Below, one piece after another: positions 14,205-16,819 of a DNA stretch of 16,819 nucleotides. Origin of the DNA: Methanothrix sp. (GTDB lineage: Archaea > Halobacteriota > Methanosarcinia > Methanotrichales > Methanotrichaceae); contig JALNZQ010000036.1 in NCBI GenBank assembly GCA_023229165.1, positions 1 through 16,819 on the forward strand, written 5' to 3'. How positions within the stretch are numbered: the stretch's first letter is position 1; every line of letters starts with the position of its first letter. The notes below the pieces were generated by a model that had not been told where the DNA came from, made no database searches, and worked only from the letters and a program-made list of their open reading frames with translations. Both the position numbers and the translations under genes were made by a program.

Positions 14205-14215
14205 GAAATATAAAT
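14205..14215 (-). promoter_or_regulatory. TATA box of the secreted protein gene at 13520-14164
   Basis: CATTTATATTTC on the - strand is centred about 46 bp before the ATG, predicting a leader of about 20 nt that includes the Shine-Dalgarno site. Confidence 0.5.
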
Positions 14216-14255
14216 GTGATCCTGCACGCAAACACCAAAAAAACCAGAACGAAAG

Positions 14256-14263
14256 CTTTAAGC
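14256..14263 (+). promoter_or_regulatory. Possible TATA box of the nicotinamidase gene
   Basis: CTTTAAGC is embedded in overlapping AAAGCTTT and AAGCTT palindromes (14253-14266). It would start transcription near 14285, leaving a leader of about 55 nt. The call is weak. Confidence 0.3.
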
Positions 14264-14340
14264 TTCTCGGATACTGCCTTCTAGGATCAGGCCGAATTCC
14301 ATGAAAAACGGGAAACGATTCGATCGGAGATGTTGTACAT

Positions 14341-14952
14341 ATGAAGGCTCTTTTAGTGGTTGACGTCCAAAATGATTTTTGTCCCGGCGGCGCTTTGGGC
14401 ATCCACGGGGGTCATAAGATCGTCCCGATTCTTAACAAGTACATCGAGTTTTTTGAGAGGGAAAATTTGCCGATTCTTGTGACGAGGGATTGGCACCCCA
14501 AAGTCACTAAACATTTCGAGCAATTTGGCGGGGTATGGCCCATGCATTGTGTCGAGGGGAGTCCTGGTGCTAAGTTTCATCCCGACCTCAAGTTTCCTAA
14601 AGATGCCTTGGTGATGTCCAAGGGCATGGATCCGGAAAAAGACAGCTATTCGGCCTTCCACGCCATAGATTTAAGCGGAATGGCATTAGCGAATTTATTG
14701 AAAACTTTTGGAGTTACGGAGATTTATATCGGCGGTCTGGCTACGGATTATTGCGTCAAATTTTCCGCGTTGGATGCGCTTAAGGGCGGCCTGGATGTCT
14801 TCATATTGACCGATGCTATCGCCGGTGTGAACTTAGAGCCAGAGGGTTCCTGCCTAGCTTTGGAAGAGATGGTTAGCCGGGGCGCTAAGAAGACAATTTC
14901 CGAAGAATTGATACTCTGCCTAAAACACGCTAGTACAGCTAGGCCGAAATAA
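14341..14952 (+). CDS. pncA: Nicotinamidase (PncA/isochorismatase-like hydrolase)
   Basis: The 203-residue protein carries the full cysteine-hydrolase triad D8 (VVDVQNDF), K94 (MSKGMD) and C138 (ATDYCVK), with the cis-peptide motif just before it. The metal site is also complete: D50, H52, H58 and H69 (RDWHPKVTKH, WPMHC). That set separates true nicotinamidases from plain isochorismatases. The enzyme converts nicotinamide to nicotinate plus ammonia in NAD salvage. GGAGAT lies about nine bases before the ATG. Length is normal for the family. No other NAD-salvage gene is in the window. Codons look more T-rich at third positions than in neighbours, a slight hint of transfer only. Confidence 0.95.
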   Translation: MKALLVVDVQNDFCPGGALGIHGGHKIVPILNKYIEFFERENLPILVTRDWHPKVTKHFEQFGGVWPMHCVEGSPGAKFHPDLKFPKDALVMSKGMDPEKDSYSAFHAIDLSGMALANLLKTFGVTEIYIGGLATDYCVKFSALDALKGGLDVFILTDAIAGVNLEPEGSCLALEEMVSRGAKKTISEELILCLKHASTARPK

Positions 14953-15151
14953 ACTAAGGTTTTAACTTCGCGGCTTCGCGCTTTCGCGTGAAACCAAACG
15001 CCGTTGAATCTCAGCGAAGCCGCGACAGTTGCGAAGAAGGGTCAGCCGTCCTCAAAGGCACATTATTCTCTCACAATCATGGCCTTAAATAGGTCCGGCT
15101 GTACCAGAGTCGATGTTTTAGAGATATTCCTGCTTCATCAAACCCCTACCT
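14953..15151. other. Repeat- and hairpin-rich intergenic region
   Basis: No gene is apparent. Visible structure includes three 8-bp tandem units CTTCGCGG/CTTCGCGC/TTTCGCGT (14966-14989) and a perfect 12-bp inverted repeat TCGCGGCTTCGC (14968-14979) / GCGAAGCCGCGA (15014-15025). Nested stems follow: CAGCCG/CGGCTG (15043-15048, 15096-15101) with AAGGC/GCCTT inside (15055-15059, 15082-15086). CCCCTA/TAGGGG (15143-15148, 15155-15160) overlaps the end of the convergent gene. It may terminate both flanking genes or encode a small RNA. Confidence 0.6.
14968..15025. repeat. Perfect 12-bp inverted repeat with 34-base loop
   Basis: TCGCGGCTTCGC and GCGAAGCCGCGA are exact reverse complements, 16 bp after the nicotinamidase stop. 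A smaller CGCG-CTTT-CGCG hairpin (14977-14988) competes with the left arm. Confidence 0.8.
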
Positions 15152-16642
15152 TCATAGGGGGTATAGGCTACATTCAGGACTGCATATTACCCCTTCCATA
15201 CCGCATACAGGAGTGACTATGCCGGTGATTCGCCCATCCGGCCCTACCCCTGCGATCTGCTCCAGTCTTTTTCTTTCCTCTTCAGGATAGGATCCCTTGC
15301 ATCTGTAATCGAATGAGAAATACACGTCCCCAGCCGGATCCGGCATTGATCCTTCCTGCACCTTCTCCATGGTCTTGACAGCTGTCTTGAGGATGAACTT
15401 CGAGCCTGCAGGCACATCCTTGAAATAAGCCATTCCATTCTCGTCGGTCATTTCCCGAAGAGTATCAGGCGTAGAATCGGAATAAGCAGGCGGTATATAC
15501 GTAAATGTCAGTTCTACGGGAATGTCGGGCAGGCCCTCATCACAACCGGATGTGAGGATCTCAATGGGACTATCGCATTGCCCATCTACTGCTATGTATG
15601 CTCTAACCGTGCCTTTGCTTTCAGATTGCCCTTCAGTGTCGTCTTTTGTAGCAGGATCTGCTTGCACAGGATATCCTTCAACCTTAGTAAGCCCGCAGGG
15701 TGATTCCGAGTTCTGAGACCACGTCTCCGGCTGTGAATCGATAATTATGTAGTTTCCTTCAGGGATGACCTCATTGGGGCGAGCTATCCACCAGGCATTA
15801 GCTACGCCTGAGGCTGACTCTGTCTCAACCGGCCAGGGTCCAAAGATTTCGCCATCTCCATTTTGCAGACTGATGCTTCCGCCGGATGCTGTGCCCTGGC
15901 CAAAGTTCCAGTGGTAGGTATCGATATAGGTGATCATATGCGGTTTTGAGATAGTGAGAATTGGGCTGCAGGTGGGACTGTTATCCACAGCGCCAGTATT
16001 CCAGCTGTCAAAGATCGCCGTACCGGAATCCTCCTGATCAGGTGATTGATCTTCTGATCCGGATGATTTTGAATCGCCCTGCAAAATACCTTCAATCTTA
16101 GACTTGCCATCTACGTCCGGGTTTCCCAGCTGTCCGGACGGGCTTTCAGATGGGCCTATGAAGGGCTCTCCAATCGATGTCAGCCTCGTTATTTTTGTGC
16201 CATCTTCCAGAGTAACCTCTATTCCAAACCAGTTCCCCTTTTCGAACCAACCCGAATCAGCCGCATAGAGGTCAAATTGCATATCCCCCGAGAAAGTACC
16301 TAAGGAGGGTACGTGGTTATGATATAGCTGCGTGCCTTGATCGAAGACGCCCAGTATATAGTAATTGGTGGTGGCGGTGTCCCAGAATTGCCCGCCCACG
16401 GGGTGGGCGTTCTCGTCTGCCGTGTATAGCAAGACTGACTTTATCTCTGTTGGGTCGGGAAGGAACAGATCGATACGAAAATGCCCATCCATATTCCCAT
16501 CAGGATTTCCGTTATCCCATGTGCCGACCTTGTCGGTATCCTTGCCCATCCACTCAAATAGGGATATATCTGTTCCCATTGCCGGCAACATGCACGTGCC
16601 AAGCAATGCGAATATTATTATCAACGATTTAAGCAAAACCAA
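15152..16642 (-). CDS. Large secreted multidomain protein with TYHWN module and Ig/CNA-B-like domain
   Basis: The start is uncertain. GGGGTG lies seven bases before a TTG at 16642, giving a signal peptide (about residues 1-23, LVLLKSLIIIFALLGTCMLP); a GTG at 16657 is possible but has no ribosome site. The 496-residue protein has an N-terminal beta domain (about 24-160, with FEWMGKDTDKVGTWDNGNPD). An acidic Ser/Glu/Asp linker (about 178-206) leads to the TYHWN module (about 210-323). A CNA-B/carboxypeptidase-regulatory-like domain follows (about 345-425, VELTFTYIPP, DENGMAYFKDVPAGSKFIL). The tail is rich in cysteine (four Cys from about 448, including CGMEGVICSPEC), suggesting disulfides. No anchor is visible. 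It is convergent with the nicotinamidase. Confidence 0.83.
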   Translation of the reverse strand: MVLLKSLIIIFALLGTCMLPAMGTDISLFEWMGKDTDKVGTWDNGNPDGNMDGHFRIDLFLPDPTEIKSVLLYTADENAHPVGGQFWDTATTNYYILGVFDQGTQLYHNHVPSLGTFSGDMQFDLYAADSGWFEKGNWFGIEVTLEDGTKITRLTSIGEPFIGPSESPSGQLGNPDVDGKSKIEGILQGDSKSSGSEDQSPDQEDSGTAIFDSWNTGAVDNSPTCSPILTISKPHMITYIDTYHWNFGQGTASGGSISLQNGDGEIFGPWPVETESASGVANAWWIARPNEVIPEGNYIIIDSQPETWSQNSESPCGLTKVEGYPVQADPATKDDTEGQSESKGTVRAYIAVDGQCDSPIEILTSGCDEGLPDIPVELTFTYIPPAYSDSTPDTLREMTDENGMAYFKDVPAGSKFILKTAVKTMEKVQEGSMPDPAGDVYFSFDYRCKGSYPEEERKRLEQIAGVGPDGRITGIVTPVCGMEGVICSPECSLYPL

Positions 16643-16739
16643 TTTCAAGCACCCCACAAAATCTTAACGGGGATTATAATCATCGATCATATGACCTTTT
16701 CGGTTGGATCGGAGGGGTGTAGAGTCCCGAATGTTTGGA

Positions 16740-16750
16740 CTTTATATACT
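16740..16750 (-). promoter_or_regulatory. Strong TATA box upstream of the large secreted protein
   Basis: GAGTATATAAA on the - strand is close to the archaeal consensus and would start transcription near 16718-16722, with a leader of about 75-80 nt. A nearer candidate is GATTATAATC (about 16672-16681), which would start transcription just upstream of the TTG. The element is nearly symmetric, so it could also serve a + strand gene beyond the window edge. Confidence 0.5.
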
Positions 16751-16819
16751 CGGCCCGTATGTTTAAATTCTGTTTTCAACATTTAATTCAGTCTCCATGC
16801 GATCCAGAAACATTTTCAG

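Noticed and set aside
14966..14989. Three 8-bp TTCGCG units as a start of a CRISPR array
   Set aside because: The units are contiguous, without spacers, and far shorter than CRISPR repeats.
15004..15216. 70-codon + strand frame from a TTG after the nicotinamidase
   Set aside because: It starts inside the inverted repeat, has no ribosome site and runs into the convergent gene; the product has no recognisable pattern.
16797..16819. ATG near the right edge that could begin a + strand gene (MRSRNIF...)
   Set aside because: Only seven codons are visible and there is no Shine-Dalgarno site; the nearby near-symmetric TATA element makes it possible but not supportable.

Overview
The window looks like a chromosomal segment of a methanogenic archaeon, most likely a Methanothrix/Methanosaeta-type member of the Methanosarcinales; the genus is an inference. 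Archaeal signs are a tRNA-Leu gene without an encoded CCA end, AT-rich TATA-like boxes upstream of many starts, GGTG/GGAGG-type Shine-Dalgarno sites, T-rich terminators, short-form hybrid cluster protein, a stand-alone DUF123 protein and many secreted proteins of the kind common in this group. Base composition looks even, and I see no insertion sequence, phage gene or CRISPR array.

Left part (1-4869, + strand): the 3' end of a membrane-anchored extracytoplasmic beta-domain protein, followed 12 bp later by a MacB/FtsX-type ABC permease (probably one exporter operon with its ATPase outside the window); an orphan cytoplasmic alpha-helical protein; and a large secreted right-handed beta-helix protein with chlamydial-Pmp-like GGG repeats.

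Stress block (4870-7640): a short-form hybrid cluster protein (hcp, - strand) faces a divergent HxlR-type winged-helix regulator that carries a C-terminal four-cysteine cluster and appears to be leaderless. A 17-bp near-perfect palindrome lies just upstream of its TATA box, so an autoregulated nitrosative/oxidative stress switch is a reasonable hypothesis. Convergent to it is a two-gene operon (cupin, then SnoaL-like protein).

RNA block (7685-9720): a RhlE-like DEAD-box RNA helicase with a DEID motif II, a clear hairpin/T-tract terminator and a long leader with mutually exclusive inverted repeats; then tRNA-Leu(UAA).

Right part (9847-16819): mostly secreted or lipid-anchored proteins on the - strand. 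Two of them (10955-12115 and 15152-16642) share an unassigned ~115-residue 'TYHWN' module. Interleaved on the + strand are a DUF123 GIY-YIG-like protein and a nicotinamidase with complete catalytic and metal-binding residues. The nicotinamidase is followed by a 200-bp intergenic stretch dense in inverted and tandem repeats.

The best candidates for something undescribed are the Cys-cluster HxlR/hcp switch, the structured helicase leader, the shared TYHWN surface module and the repeat-rich stretch after the nicotinamidase.
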